Shown: positions 47,255 to 60,720 of the stretch, in pieces | Numbering within the stretch: the stretch's first letter is position 1 | Layout: each line of letters opens with the position of its first letter | DNA from: Daucus carota subsp. sativus | Lineage: Eukaryota > Streptophyta > Magnoliopsida > Apiales > Apiaceae | Reading direction: 5' to 3' | Assembly (NCBI RefSeq): GCF_001625215.2 | Contig: NC_030386.2 | Coordinates: 24,088,545-24,152,544 of the forward strand | Length of the DNA stretch: 64,000 bases | Made by a program: the position numbers and the translations under genes | The notes under the pieces: generated by a model | What the model was told of the DNA's origin: nothing | Seen by the model: the letters and a program-made list of their open reading frames with translations, nothing else | The model's database searches: none

Positions 47255-49377
47255 TATATATTGGAATTTTAAATATGAAGTAATTTAATGTATATTAATG
47301 GTTAGACATTAATGTCTAATAAATACATTAGTGTTAAAAGTCAATAATGACCTTTATATAAAAAAGTGTATTTTATAGTCACTTTGAATAAAATTACTCA
47401 AGTTTGTTGTATTATATATATAATAGATTTCAATTGGGTAGCTATATTTTATATATATACAATTTTGTTAGATATATATATTATATATATAATGTATTTT
47501 TATTAAAATACCTTCGGTTTGGGTTGAGTTGGCCAAATAAAATTTAAAATCATGCCAACCCATTAAAATCGGGTTGGAGCAGATTCAACCCAATCAAAAA
47601 ACGGTTTAAAACTTTCGGTTTAGTTCGACCGAAAATAAAGCCGGTTTGGATCGGTTTAAACGGTTTGGGCAACCCATGTACATCCCTCCCTTCCCACAGA
47701 TGATAAATACTGCTACTGCTTTGGTGATTTGACATGCAGTCATGCATTTATATGTTTCGTGTAGTTAAAATTGTACAGTAGTAATCTTTGACTTACTTTT
47801 TTCTTTGCTAAAATTTCATTAAAAAATATTAATATTTTAATATATCTGACAAAAAATTAGTTTAAAATATATTAGTTAATTATATGTTCAAATTATTTAA
47901 ATTATGCTCACAAGTCTCAACTGAACAATTTTTTTGCTAAAACTTGGATTTTGCTTTAAAATACTACTCTTCGCAAGGAAACAAGATGCACTTGGTTAGT
48001 TGGAACTTGGAAGTGGCCAGAAACTGATGTCAGTTTGTCTCGCAAAAAGTGTTTATTATTTATACGTGAAAAATTAATTATAAGTGAAAAATAATTTTTA
48101 ATTTATTTGTTTGGATATTTATAATTTATCAGATATAAAAATTATTAATATAATACTAAAATATTATAAACTATTTTTTAAAATGATCCTATTCATTTTT
48201 GTAAAATCAAATTTCAAAAAAAATCACTAAAAAAACCAGAATTTTCAACTTTCTAATATTCCGACTTATAAGTCGAGAATTGACCTATTGATTTTTTATA
48301 CAAACAATACAAATAAGCTAATTCTAACTTATAAGTCTAAAAACTCCAAAAAAAAACTCAGCCAAACAGACGCTAAATAAGTTAAGACGGTGTTGCCCGT
48401 GTTTACATCCATGATAAAAATATGTATTTTTGTTGTTCCTTCCGTTTCATTTACACTCCTTTAATGAAAATATCATATATATATTGATAAACCATAAATA
48501 TGATGTTTTATTCTCATTTTTATCATTAAAATTGTATCAATTATACAAGAATATGATTAAATTTTATCATAATTTGTATGATAATTGTTAAAAATTATAT
48601 GAGTTAATGAAATTCAATATTGAAAATAAAATACAAATTATAACAGACAAAAAAGAGGACAAAAATTATAATTTTTTACAAATAATACAATTAAAACAAT
48701 CGTGATCATACTAGTAGGTTGATAGACGCCTGGGCGGCTCGTCAACGGGAAAGATTGCTGCTGATTTAGCTGAAGCAATCACTTTTAAGGAATAAGGAGG
48801 CCATGGGTTTGATTAACAGATTCTCTAATCCTGTGTTGATTTGTTTTTGTCCGTTGAAATTACTTCTGATGCTTGTAGTTGGGCCAGTTGTCCAGCAGCT
48901 TTCAAAGTTTCAAAATAGTCCCGGTTTTTATAGATTCAATGTCCTGGGTCCATTAATTTTCTCCTTTCCAAGAAATACACACATTATTTTCAATTTTTTT
49001 ATGAATAAAAGTGTAACATTTATATTTTTATTTAGAAAAAAATAATTTAGTATAAAACAAGTATTATTTAGGAACCGAGGGAGTACTAAAATTTGACTCG
49101 TCAATGATCCAGGCCCGGGGGTGATAAAGAGTAAATTTAGAGATCAACATAATAAAGATGAAACTAACATGAGTTGCCAGATTTCAGACTACTGAATAAA
49201 CTTCCAAGAATGCGAAAAATGATAGCACGAAACAAAGTTCAGGTACACAGTTAAATGCAGCTATTAAATATTCTAGACATGTTAAATCCAGGAAGCATGT
49301 TGAGATATCAGCTCCAGTCTTGCTGCACTAAGTGAGGCTTCATGGTTTTATTGCAGTCTTTGCCACTCTGTAACTAA
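47255..49377. other. Intergenic, AT-rich, with MITE-like scraps
   Basis: About 48001-48380 has the AACTTATAAGTC and GCCAAACAGACGC pattern of the CGTTTGG family. About 48438-49085 is bounded by a CCTTCCGTTTC-type and a GAGGGAGTA-type end. The last 200-300 bases hold the 3' UTR of the ankyrin gene. No gene is seen. Confidence 0.4.
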
Positions 49378-51864
49378 TTATGTAAAAGATGGTATGGAGG
49401 GGTCGTAAAACTCACGATGCTGCGGTTTACCACGAAAGCAGATTTGATTTATCAGTGGCCTTTTATGCGCAAATGCTGGTTTGTGAAGCACATTTGGCGT
49501 CTCATCGCCCAGAACTGAATTAGAACAGGATGCTTCTGCAACAATTTCATTCTCAACGTACATGCCCTTTTGCTTGTCCCAATAATATGGCGAAGAAGTG
49601 GCTGGGGACTTTGAGAAGGAGCAAGAACGCGTTCTACGCGTGGCATTGAAATGTGGCATAGTCTGCATAACACCGTGAACTAAGCCTGATGCAAATTTCT
49701 TTTTGGCAGTGGGACTTGGGGCGTTGCTCCTTACTGAAAGCGCGCGCTTGTGGTTAGGGAGTGAAGAAGGTTTTGAGTATTTTGATCGAAGTGAAACAGG
49801 GACTTCTTCTGAGCTGGTGACTGAATTTTCATCTACTGTTTTTTCCAGGGGCTCTGGCTCGGGCTTGGATTTTCTCTTCCTCATCTTAGGCCAGTGGAGG
49901 AAGCGTCTCCAACGCTGAGATGCATCAGTCCCAGAACCTGATTTAATATTTATTTTTGGGCTCTGCTTCTCTGAAATCAAAACATGTTTATTCGGTTGTG
50001 CCAACTCAGGGCTCAACCTTGCACTGCCACAGGCATTTGATCCTTTGTCAGTGACCATCTGTGAGAGTATTTCTGAGTCGGGGATTTCAAATGAAGTTCC
50101 TGGACTGCTTTCAATACTTCGCATCCTTAAGTGGGAAGCAATGACTTTTCGTGCTGAATGATCTTGGCAATTAAAGATACCTCCGGCTGAAATCAGCTGC
50201 CTAGTAAGGATTTCTGATGATGCAGAGCGTGGGCGTTGTTTAAGGAGATCAAGAGCCGTCATCCCATCATTATCACATATGTTGACATTGATTGAGTGAG
50301 CAGTCATTAGTAATTCCACCAGATCAGTATGAATGTTCCCAATTACGGCCAAATGGAGAGCAGTTCTCCCATCATTATTCTTCGCATTAATGATTTCCTC
50401 AATGACAAAATTGTTGCCACGCGCCAAGTTCTTCATGAGCTCAATCTGACGGTCCACTCTCCGAAATATAGGGATTTGGAAACCAGCCACAGCCCTGTGT
50501 AAGAATGTTTCTCCAGCATTATTTTTTGAGTACATGGATGGCGGAGATGCATGCATTAAAACCTCAACTGCAGCTAATTGACCCCTGTAAGCAGCCACAT
50601 GCAAAGATGTGTTTCCCTGATTGTCTACTGAGTTAATGATATCAGAACTTGTTATAAGATCTTTAACTACCTGCATTCAGAATCATATTCGTCAGAATGG
50701 ACTATCTACAAATGAAGTAAGTAGTTTCTCAACCATGTGTATCTAAATATCTAAAGCGCATTAACCTATAATCTGGCGCAACCTTTAACAGCCATAGAAC
50801 TTTAGTTTGATATAATGCTACCTTGATTTCCAAGAACTAATTAATGTCAATAATTGGTCTATCGTTCCAACTTCCAAGTCAGAACAAATTGTATATACTT
50901 TTAAAGTTCCCTTGCAGACTGGGAACATGGATATTGCTGGTTTCTGGACACTAATATGTTAAAGTAAAAAGTTAAGTAATTATCACAACTAAAGAAACCA
51001 GCTAACAAGCTTATATCAGGCAAAATATTGTTGCATTTTCTGACTTTAGGAAAAAGGTTGATGCAAATTAGGTGTGTATCTTTAGAATAACTCTAAAAGC
51101 AATTTCAACATAGGTTGCCAAAGAAAATTCAAAAGACAACATAGAAGGTAAAGGCTTACCTCAACTTGACCCCGACCAGCAGCTGCGTGTAAAATAGTTG
51201 AGCCCTCATTATCTCTATACGTCAATATATCAGAGCAACATTCCAAAAGATCCTTTAGGATCACCAAGTTACCTCCTCTAGCAGCAGCATGTATAGCTCT
51301 ATTAATCATCTCTCTTCTATATGCAGAAGGGATCTCCCCAATGTGTTCGGTCTCTTTGTCATTACCTATAAATAATCTAGGCAAAAGAGCAAAGTCAAGA
51401 AGCAGCCTAAAAATCTCTGAATTCTTACTCCTGGCTGCAGCATATAACACATCAGTGACACCATATTCTCCTTCTCCGAAAACCATAAGAGGGTCTATTT
51501 TAAGCAATTTCTTAACAAAATCCATATCCCCAGCCGAGGCAGCCGTATACATAAGCCATCCACCATAGCCAGCTTCAATGAGGGAGTTTTTAGACCCATT
51601 GGTCTCACATTCACAAAAAAGCTTATGTGCAACCTCAGAGCGATTGCGCGAAACATGATCAAAGTGTTCATCATCATCCCAAACACTCTCAAGGCGGTGA
51701 ATCCTACGAAGAGAGGTAAGCTTGATAAGATGATTGGCATCAAGGCGCAGAAGCTGGCGGACCAAGTCATAATGTCCATTTGCAGCAGCCCAATCAATAG
51801 GGGAAGCATACCACCATTGATCTCCGGTACCCTCCCACCGCAGAGGAAAGTCTGTAGAAGCCAT
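49378..51864 (-). CDS. Ankyrin-repeat family protein
   Basis: Two coding exons, 51864-51160 and 50670-49378, joined in phase 0, give 665 residues. The ATG (MASTDFPLRW) follows directly after a splice acceptor, so the leader is in an upstream exon. The N-terminal RWEGTGDQWWYASPIDWAAA and then ankyrin repeats are seen at about 22-60, 98-175, 185-235 and, in exon 2, at NQGNTSLHVAAYRGQ, NAGETFLHRAV, NDGRTALHLAV and NDGMTALDLL. The last 250 residues are Ser/Lys/Pro-rich, with a basic WPKMRKRKSKPEPEP patch and a conserved C-terminal PLINQICFRGKPQHREFYDP. This is the layout of a conserved plant family of soluble ankyrin proteins of unknown partner. It has no membrane segments, so it is not the ACD6/PGG type. 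Confidence 0.92.
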
Positions 51865-53418
51865 CTGAAGCGAAACAACAAAAATCAGTTTTATGGTACA
51901 AAACAAAACATATTCTCGCAAAAATTAATGGTCTCATAATATTTAACTCAATAGGACCATACCCAAATATAGTTCCTCAACCAAAAAAACAATACAAACA
52001 AAAGGATTGAACCAATTGTTGTGCCTACTAAAATTATACCTGATCAACAAATAAAGATGCTAGCAAGTAAACAATAAAGGAGTCTAGCATAGGAGATTCA
52101 ACATATTCTAAAGAACTATATATTGTGAAATCATGACAGACAAGCAGCATGCAGCATGTGAAATCAAGAACCAAGGTGCAAGATCAAAAGGGCAGAATGA
52201 GATTTGCTCAGTTGGAGAAATGATGACATCTCTAAAGCTATGTACTTATAATATTGAGCCTTTAGAGCCCTGAAAAGCTGATAAAAAATAATGATAATAA
52301 CATAATCAAAAGTTAAATTGAAAAAGATTACCTATTACAGAAGATGTCAAAATCAGATGGCCATACTTAAGAACATGATCAACTATTAATCACTGAAAAA
52401 AAAAAACATAGAGCTGCTTAACTATTCCCTACACAAAGGGCAGTATGAGTAAAGAGCAAAAATAAAAATTTGCATCAACTGCATGTTAATTTATAAGAGG
52501 AGAGAAGATTGAGTAAAATTTAAAAGATATGTACATAGGGAAGGTTATCAGATGGGGTTGCAGGAAAAACTAAAAGATGTAGAAGAATCGTGTATATGAA
52601 GAGATGACAAAGATGAAGTTTAAGTGCATGATGATGAATTTGATGGAGTCGTATGTTATTTAGTATTGAATTTATAATAGATTCTTTCAGCTAGTCTTTG
52701 CCTAGTGCGCCAAAAATAGATGCGACAATTTAATATATTTGGTTCGGGTTCGGTCCATTACATATTCTTTGTATCATCTAATTTTGAGATAATTGCAAGG
52801 CACATTTTATTCTTCGGATCAATTGTATTTAGATATCCTAATTTTAGATAATTGTTTAACATATCTAGTATTATATTATATTTTGGTGTCGCGTTTTGAA
52901 CTTTTTTGATATATTTTTATCTATTTTGATCTATCAACATGAAAAATAAGAAAAATGACTTAAATTTAAGAACTAACTAAAATATAATATTATTGAATCC
53001 TAAATCTATTTTATTCATGATAGGCTAAAATAGACAAAAAAAAATAAAAAGTTCTAACATGACAATAAAATGTATTGAGAAATTGAAAATTTAGGTAATC
53101 AAATTCAGTTAGATCAAATTAAGAATATGTTTTGTAATTAACTTTTTGAGTAATTTTTATAAATTATCTCTCAATTTTTTAAATCCTTTCTGGGAAAGTC
53201 GTTAATCGATATGCAAATGTCAGCGTGCAAGAATGTAAGAGAAAATACTTGGCAAGTTGGCATGACGAAGTATGTTGGCATGTTTAGCTGCGCCAGGTCA
53301 ACAAACGTAATATTTTAAGCACAAGGTCATTAACAGTTTAGCACGTACTAATTCAGAAGCAGAATGTACATGTAAGACTTGTTTAACGTCATAATAAATC
53401 CAAGAAAAATGCACGTCC
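51865..53418. other. Upstream region and 5' UTR intron of the ankyrin gene
   Basis: The polypyrimidine-AG just before the ATG shows a leader intron on the minus strand. Its donor could not be fixed, but the first exon probably lies before about 52640. Beyond that the DNA is AT-rich without a gene. Confidence 0.4.
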
Positions 53419-53521
53419 ACAGGATTGATTGGATACAAAATTGTGTACCGGAGAGATTAGGCTAGTGGCAGACAAGCTTTACACAGCTCATTCTGTACAG
53501 AATTTTGTATCCAATTCTGTG
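53419..53521. mobile_element. Small foldback element
   Basis: CACAGGATTGATTGG, then GATACAAAATTGTGTAC on the left, is matched in inverted form by GTACAGAATTTTGTATCC then AATTCTGTG on the right, over about 103 bp. It looks like a short MITE or a lone hairpin. Confidence 0.55.
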
Positions 53522-54359
53522 AACGCAATATTTCTCTAAATTCAAAGTATCCGCAAACTTTGAAAATTGCATGGTACTTTATATTACACAAGTTTTGTCC
53601 GAAATGATCGTTCTCGATTCTTCATAAGATATCTAACATTTAGGAGAGTCCAGAATGTGGTTAATTTGGTGGATTGGGAAGTCCTGAATGGGGAGAACTG
53701 GACCAAACTTATCCTATGGGTATGGTGTAAAGAGAGAAGTGGACATGGCCATGTGAGTAGTAGTGGTAGTGGTGGCTTTTAACTTTTTTCAAGGATTGGA
53801 CCAAGTGATCCATTGCAGAAAGTGATCTCAATAGCCTGCTTTTATCAAATAATAATGTGCATGCGATTCTCAAACTTACTTCGACTTTTAGTTGCATGTT
53901 ATGTAATACTACACTTTCTACTTCAACATTTGTTAAACTTTGAGGATATTCAATTTCTTCGATAGGTGCATATTCTAGAATATGTAAGTGAATCATATTG
54001 GGTTTTTGAGCTTTTTTTCCTAAAATTATGCGTTATTATACATATACTTATTATTATTTACATATATTTTATAGTGAAATTCGGATCAAAACTATCAATT
54101 CAAATTTTTGTTAATATTTGATAGTATTCATTCAAGTTGAATTATTAAAAAATATTACTTTTATCAAGCATTGAACTTGAAAATGATGAAGCTGGATTTT
54201 TAATTGAATTCGATTAATTTGTGATAGTTCGACTCACAACGACATGATTACACCAAATGTTAGATCTGATATGATTCCGAACTCAAAATCGTATCATGTT
54301 CATAGTATGAGTATTATATTTTACCATTTCACTTAATTTTTTTTATGTATATATAATTC

Positions 54360-54535
54360 GATGTCCACATCAGTGTTTGCGCACCTCTACTAATCCAAAA
54401 AACTGCTAGTACATTTGTACCTACTGAGCATCACCGTCTATTTACTTTTGTGCCCCCAAAAATCGAACCTATAACTTTGAAATGGTAAGTCCTAAAGTTA
54501 CGGTCTCAACCAACTGGGACACCCGTGGTGGACTT
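54360..54535 (-). mobile_element. tRNA-derived SINE head
   Basis: On the minus strand, CCCAGTTGGTTGAGACCG (box A-like) is followed about 45 bases later by GGTTCGATT (box B), the internal RNA polymerase III promoter of tRNA-related SINEs. The 5' start GGGTGTCCCAGTTGG is typical. The 3' end is not defined. Confidence 0.6.
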
Positions 54536-54978
54536 AATTCATCTTGGCAGATTATCAAATTAACAGGTCAGAACAGTTGAATCGAACTGCCAAGAAACCT
54601 GGTGAAGTTTGGTGCTAAAGTATGTGATCTTAACAAAGATTTGAGAACAATTCCGGAAAAACACAATCGGTATAAGGGAAGATATGTAAAAACATGGGTG
54701 CTACTTTAGAATTGTGCATGTTCATGAAGAGGCCTTATCTGGCTTTATGAAATGGAATAGTATATTGTTAAAGTTGTTTCACATGGACAGCCAGAAAGAT
54801 GGATATGACAGGCACCAATGTGGGATACCCATAGCCCCCCTCTATAGTTCGGCAAAGACAAGACGAGACGAAGCATGATCAATTCAGGAAACTGGCCAGA
54901 ACCAAACAGTTTCTGCCCACTATTTGTAGATGTGTAAATCATCTAAGCAGCTTATGCGGTCTGAATCGATAAAATTTA

Positions 54979-55170
54979 TTCCTCCGTGCCATTCATTTCT
55001 TAATATTTCGGGACACACATTTTGAATCTTTTATAAAATATAGTTTTAAAAATAATTTTAAATATTGTTCCTTCTAAATAAATATTAATATTTAAATATT
55101 ATTCAGAAAAAAAATAAAAATGAGTTACGAAAGTATTTTGCAATTCTCTGCTTAAAATACGTGTGAAGCA
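54979..55170. mobile_element. Diverged Stowaway-like fragment
   Basis: CCTCCGTGCCATTCATTTC and ACACATTTTGAATCTTTTAT resemble the Stowaway copies at 18003 and 46091. A weak inverted counterpart (CTTAAAATACGTGTG) lies near 55151, but the outer right end is lost. Confidence 0.45.
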
Positions 55171-55798
55171 GCGAAAACGGAACCTTATTTCTCTAACAGA
55201 CAGACACGAAGCAGGAAATTTAATAGAGACAAGCTTAATTCGGATAGTTCCTCTATCTGCGAAACATGATAGAGTGGGAAGATACACAAATCGGGCTTCA
55301 TCCCATAATATAACAAACCAAACACGACGAAAGGCGATTAATTGAATATCAAAGTGGGAAAGATGGCCCTGAAGCAATAAAAGAGAGAAAAAGATTAGAA
55401 GTACATAGCTTTGAGTGGATGCATAATAGAACGATGATGATTTACCCCACACCACTGGGCTCAAGTTAGCTAGCAAGTTGGGGAGCACAAGATGGTGCCT
55501 TGGTCCAGTCTTGAAACAATCATAGTTTAGCCTGTCAACTATGAAGAAAATAGCTTTATCAATTCAATGTTACAAAGATAAATAGCTGAATATTGGATAA
55601 GATTGAGGTCTATCCATTTCATTCTCGCTTCCTCTTGTGTTTCTGCACTCAGGTATCAAAACACGAACATTAATTACCTTTTAACAATAGATGTTATTTT
55701 TAATACTCTTTTCGAGACTCCAAATAAGAGTCGTTTTGACTTTTTCTATCCAACAGAGGGTAAGGATCGTAAAGGTTAATAACCCCCTAAGAAAAAAC

Positions 55799-56360
55799 CA
55801 AGGTTGTAAAAATCGGAACTCGGTCCAACTCGGTTTGGTTCCGGAAAAATGAGTACTCGGAACTCGGGTGAGTACTCGGAATGAGTAATCGGATAACTAA
55901 TTGGGTATTTTTTTTAATTAATTTTTTTCTCTCATATATGGTTATATACTGATTAATAATAAAACTATCTAATAATATTAATATTTTAATAAAACACTTG
56001 AAATAATGAAGTTCAAATATAAGTTAATTGTTTGATAGTTTTTGACATAATAATCATTCACAAGTTTTAATCATAAAACATATATACTTTCTAATTAATG
56101 TCAATACTTTACCAAAAAAAGATCAAAACATACATAAATTTACGTTTAGTCTTTTTTGAAATAATTTTCAAATAAAACAATAAAAAATTGATAAGTCAAA
56201 CTCGGATATGACCTCGAGTACTCAGAGTCAAACCGAAGTTTGACCGATTTTTTAATAAATCGGTTTTGAACCCGATTACTCGGAACTCGGATCGGACGAG
56301 GGGTTAAAAACGAGTACTCGGAATGAGTACTCGGCCGACTCGACGATTTTTAGAACACTG
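55799..56360. mobile_element. hAT-type MITE with 8-bp target duplication
   Basis: Flanked by GAAAAAAC at 55791-55798 and 56361-56368. The ends are CAAGGTTGTAAAAATCG and the complement of CAGTGTTCTAAAAATCG. Both arms are rich in GAGTACTCGGAA-type repeats. No coding frame. Confidence 0.82.
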
Positions 56361-56368
56361 GAAAAAAC

Positions 56369-57391
56369 AACCCGGAGAGGGAAGGTGGTAGAAGAGGCCG
56401 CGAACAAAACTACAAAAGCATCCCTGTCTATTGTTTATTTTATCGTTTTCGCACGTCAGACAATCAGATAGATGATCATAACAAAGATTTTGTCCACAAA
56501 CACAATTTCTCTTGTCCTCTTTATCCTTGTTTGTTTGTCCAATTTGACAAAGCATTCGAGATCATCAACCCATGAAATGATTGAGTTTCAGTGTTCTAGG
56601 TTCTTTGCTCCTAGACCTGCAGGGTGTTTTACCAAGAATGTGGCACCGCTAATCTGCTTATGCAGTCTGCCAAATTTTGGAGTCTGGGAGTCCTTTGAGA
56701 TACTTGTCACTGGAATTTACATCTTTGCTGACTATCCATCATTTTCATTCAAAAATCAGCAGAGCTAAAAACATCTTATAGAGACGCCCTCAAAGGGTGA
56801 GTGTCAAAAACTGACAATTATTTTCGACACTCTTAATATTTCAATGAAGCGGCAATCAAAGAGTGTCATGACATACAGACTTGACAACTCTGTCCAATAT
56901 ACACGAGCTTGTTGAGGACATGAAAATATGCAAAGACTATTCACCATAATTTCAACCTTGAATCTAAACTTAAGTTCTAAAACATTGCAACCGCCCTACA
57001 AATACTGTTGCAGAATCCAGTAAGTTGAAGATATAGGTTTAACCGGAATTCCTAGCAAAACAATTCAGGTACAGTTGCTTACAGTCCATAAGCCTCGACT
57101 ACATTTACGTCTACAGCACAATTGGTAGATGCCTTCAGAACTATATTAGTATTAGTTATTGCACTCTGGATTTATCCCAAAGAACCCGAACTACCAAATT
57201 TGAACTCCTTAGATATACTTGTTAGCCCCCTGATTGCTCAATACTCAGTATTATTTACAATTACAACATTTGGGTCAAGCATATAATTACAATTATGACC
57301 TGGAGGACTTATACTTGATAGGATAAGGGATGCAGGCTAATGATTATAGGACGTATAATAACAAATAGAAATATGATACAAAGATAAACAC
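56369..57391. other. Intergenic, no gene recognised
   Basis: A 98-codon open frame on the plus strand (56472-56768) has no recognisable features. The rest is without structure I can name. Confidence 0.4.
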
Positions 57392-57394
57392 TAA

Positions 57395-57738
57395 TGTTGT
57401 GTTTGGTTGGGGTGAATGAAGATGGAGGGAATGGAATGGAATGAAATTTGGGTTGGGGTGAATGAAAATGGAGGGAATGGAATGATATTTGAACTATAAT
57501 TTAGTTGAATGTTTAATAATTTCATTCCTTTCATCATTCTATTCATATCACCCTTGACTAGAGCTCAAACCCTCCATTTTGTGAATGAATGCTCCCTTCC
57601 TTCTCATAAATTATTTCTACCCAACTCTCATCATACAAAATTTAATTCCCTCGTTTTTTTTAAGTCCTTCCTTCTACCCTCTATTTTTTCCTTTTATTTT
57701 CACTCATTCCATTCCATTCACCCCAACCAAACACAACA
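57395..57738. mobile_element. Tourist-like MITE, copy 2 (344 bp)
   Basis: TGTTGTGTTTGGTTGGGGTG and the exact inverted form at the right end give about 22-25 bp of terminal inverted repeat, flanked by TAA (57392-57394 and 57739-57741). A segment with GGTTGGGGTGAATGAA is repeated near the left end (57408 and 57452). Confidence 0.85.
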
Positions 57739-58511
57739 TAAAATTAACTACAAGTGTGCGGAAAAAAGAGAGGAGATTTTAATATTTTCAATTCAATAAA
57801 TTTGACTATTTTGTAAAACAACAACAAAAAAAAGATAAATAGAGAAAAGCTAATCAGCTGTTGTGTTCATATATTAGCTCCACAACAGCTAGAGAGTCTG
57901 TGGTGTTCTGTTTCTATCTATAGTAAAGATTACGGTTACTTGATTATTCTAAACTTCGCACGGAATTGTTGAAGTTTCCACTGAATTACTTAGCTAAAAC
58001 TATGAGAGATCTAACAAGGAGACAAACAGCGGCATGGTTATAATGCAATCCATCAAACGTACAACGGATAATATCAGGAATGTATATTCGATCAAAGATA
58101 TATGTGTGCACGCACGCACACATAATTTTCAGAATATGCATGAAAGTATATTGCATGGAAACAAAGTACAGATATATATATGATTTATAGTATCTACAGG
58201 TCCCACAAAATATAACTTTTTTAGTGTCGCCATTATAAATACTAATGGAGCAGTATAAACTTGCTAACCAGTTCCACTCATATAACCATGTAATGGCTTA
58301 TGGCGCCCATGATACCCCATCTATCACGTCCATCCAGTAACACACATACCGTACTTGCATTGCTAGGTTACGCGATGGACATGGTTTCCTTCAAGACCTG
58401 GAAAATCACAAGTTTTACTAGAGGTGAGAAAGCAAAGTATTGATGTGTACTTCTTTCATTGACCACAGAGACGTAATAACAATTACATTTACACTCTAAC
58501 CTGATGGGACA

Positions 58512-60681
58512 CTAGCTGTTTTTAGAGACAAACACTGCCTCCTTGCTTGAAGATTTTATGGCAGCCATATCTTCTAAGCGCTTCCATATTAATTCGTGTT
58601 TCATCTTAGTTTCTTGCTCTCGTGCTTCTTCCTCCTGAAACTTAATCAAGCACTCCTCAAATAGCTCAGGGTCAGCGTCCAAGAATATTTTGCGCACATT
58701 TAGTGTTAAGCTCTGCACTGCCTGACTCCAGTGATTTTTAGAATTTCTCTCTAGTGCAGGCAATATAATTGGCAAAATAACTTTTCGATTTTGTTTTATA
58801 AGATTTTCAATGTGATCATTATTCCATAAGAACAGAGCCCTTTCTGCCACCTAAAAAAAAAAAAAGAACGGGAGAGGTGAATGAGGGGAAGATTCTCCAT
58901 ATAGACAAACATGATTATCAACTGAAATGCATCATGCTCTTGCACAAAAGCTAACCCCAAATGATCAGCAAAATACTAGTCACTAGTGTTGTATCATTAA
59001 AAGTAGCGATACGAGTTTAGGAAGCATGTTCAAGCTTGTAAACACTTGCACATATGTTCCAAACAAATTATCTCCTCAGCGAAATTCTTCACTTCAAATA
59101 TTCACTAATTTTATGAACACCTGCACATCTGTTATAAATTATTGATCATATCCTTTTTTAAAAACTAGTGAAGTTTCAACGAAAAATTTAATCAAGTCAA
59201 TATGTCGACTTGAAGTTGTAGAAAGATGCCACAGGAAAAATAGTTGGAAGAGGTTTGGTTGGAAGTCAACCTATGAAAAGGTAACTATTAGTCAAAGTGA
59301 TCAACAAGCCTGCACTAGACTTCAAAGTTCTAACCGTAATTGATTTCGTACTTAAAGAAGAGCTTTACAGGACAAATAGTAATCCACCCACCTTTCTTAA
59401 AATGCAAGTCTTTAAGCAAATTCATACCAAGTATTGTATTCAGTCTGAAAGGCCAAAAGAGCACTATGAAATTATAGCATATTCTATACATAACAACGGT
59501 AAGAGATATTTGCCCAAACTACGAGCAAACGTCAAATATATTTAATTTGTATCTAGGTCACGGGTTCAAATAGTGAGAATTAGAAGAACTAACATGATAC
59601 ATAGTTTTATTCATCCTTCACAATTGTATACATACGAACATTTTAAATGATCATTATATAATCATCTGAACAACACGATTAAATATAGGTAATTATATTC
59701 TTGTTTTCTTAATTTAAGGAAGAGAAAATAGATATAAGTAGTTAATTTGAGCAAAAAATGAAAAAAGAAAACAAAAGGACCACATTTCTTAAGCTAATAA
59801 CAGAATGTAGAGCACTAAACGCTTCTTAAAACAATTGAACTCTCAAGAAACAATTTTTGTTACATAAATCTACATGTCCAATGCCAGCCCCAATGTTAAT
59901 TAGACTAGTCTAAGGTCAAACATGTACATTAAAAGCCCTTATGATCGCTCCAGTATATAATTTTCTAGTCCTTACAGCTCTATTCCAATTTATATATGTG
60001 GTGTATAGCCCCGTTTGGCTTACCTTACTTTCCAGAAATAAGTTACTTATTCGTGAACAAAGTACGTAAATGTGTACTTCTTCCTATCAAATATAAGGAA
60101 CGCTAAACACTTTCTAATTCTAATTATTAATATATACATGTGAAATTTTTTTTGAAATAAGGGGAGACAAACACCACACATATATAAAGAAAGTCTTCTA
60201 TTTGAGGGCATAGACATGTAGACTGTGCGATGAAACCGTAACTATCCATGTCATATATCAAGTGCCAGTTCAAGCACACATGTACAACTGTGGGTAGAGC
60301 AAAAATTCAGCAAGAAATATTTAACTCCCCAATATCGACCTGAAACAAGACAAACACGATGCTACATGTTTTTGAAACCAAAGAGACACACAAGTATGAG
60401 ACTAATAAGGTATTTTAACAGGCGAGATATTGTATAATTCCACTTTTGGTAGATTATATTCAAGTAATTAAATCATATAGGGTATCCTGAGCTTTTTTAA
60501 ATGTTGCTAGCATATTCAAGTACCAAACGGAACATACTAGCTCCACATAGCTGACATTGGCCACAATCACCGCGATATTGTGTGTGCCTAGCCAAACGTG
60601 ACAAATTTCATTAACCTAAACCAGTTGGTGGTGGTCAAAGACATAGTGGAATATATAAATTTTAAATAGATTAGGTAGACA

Positions 60682-60720
<39 letters not shown>

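Noticed and set aside
51341..51939. Open frames of 75-104 codons on the plus strand and 128 codons on the minus strand
   Set aside because: They overlap the ankyrin exon in other frames and are shadows.
57509..57799. A 96-codon open frame on the plus strand
   Set aside because: It lies almost wholly within the Tourist MITE at 57395-57738 and is Phe/Ser-rich by composition only.
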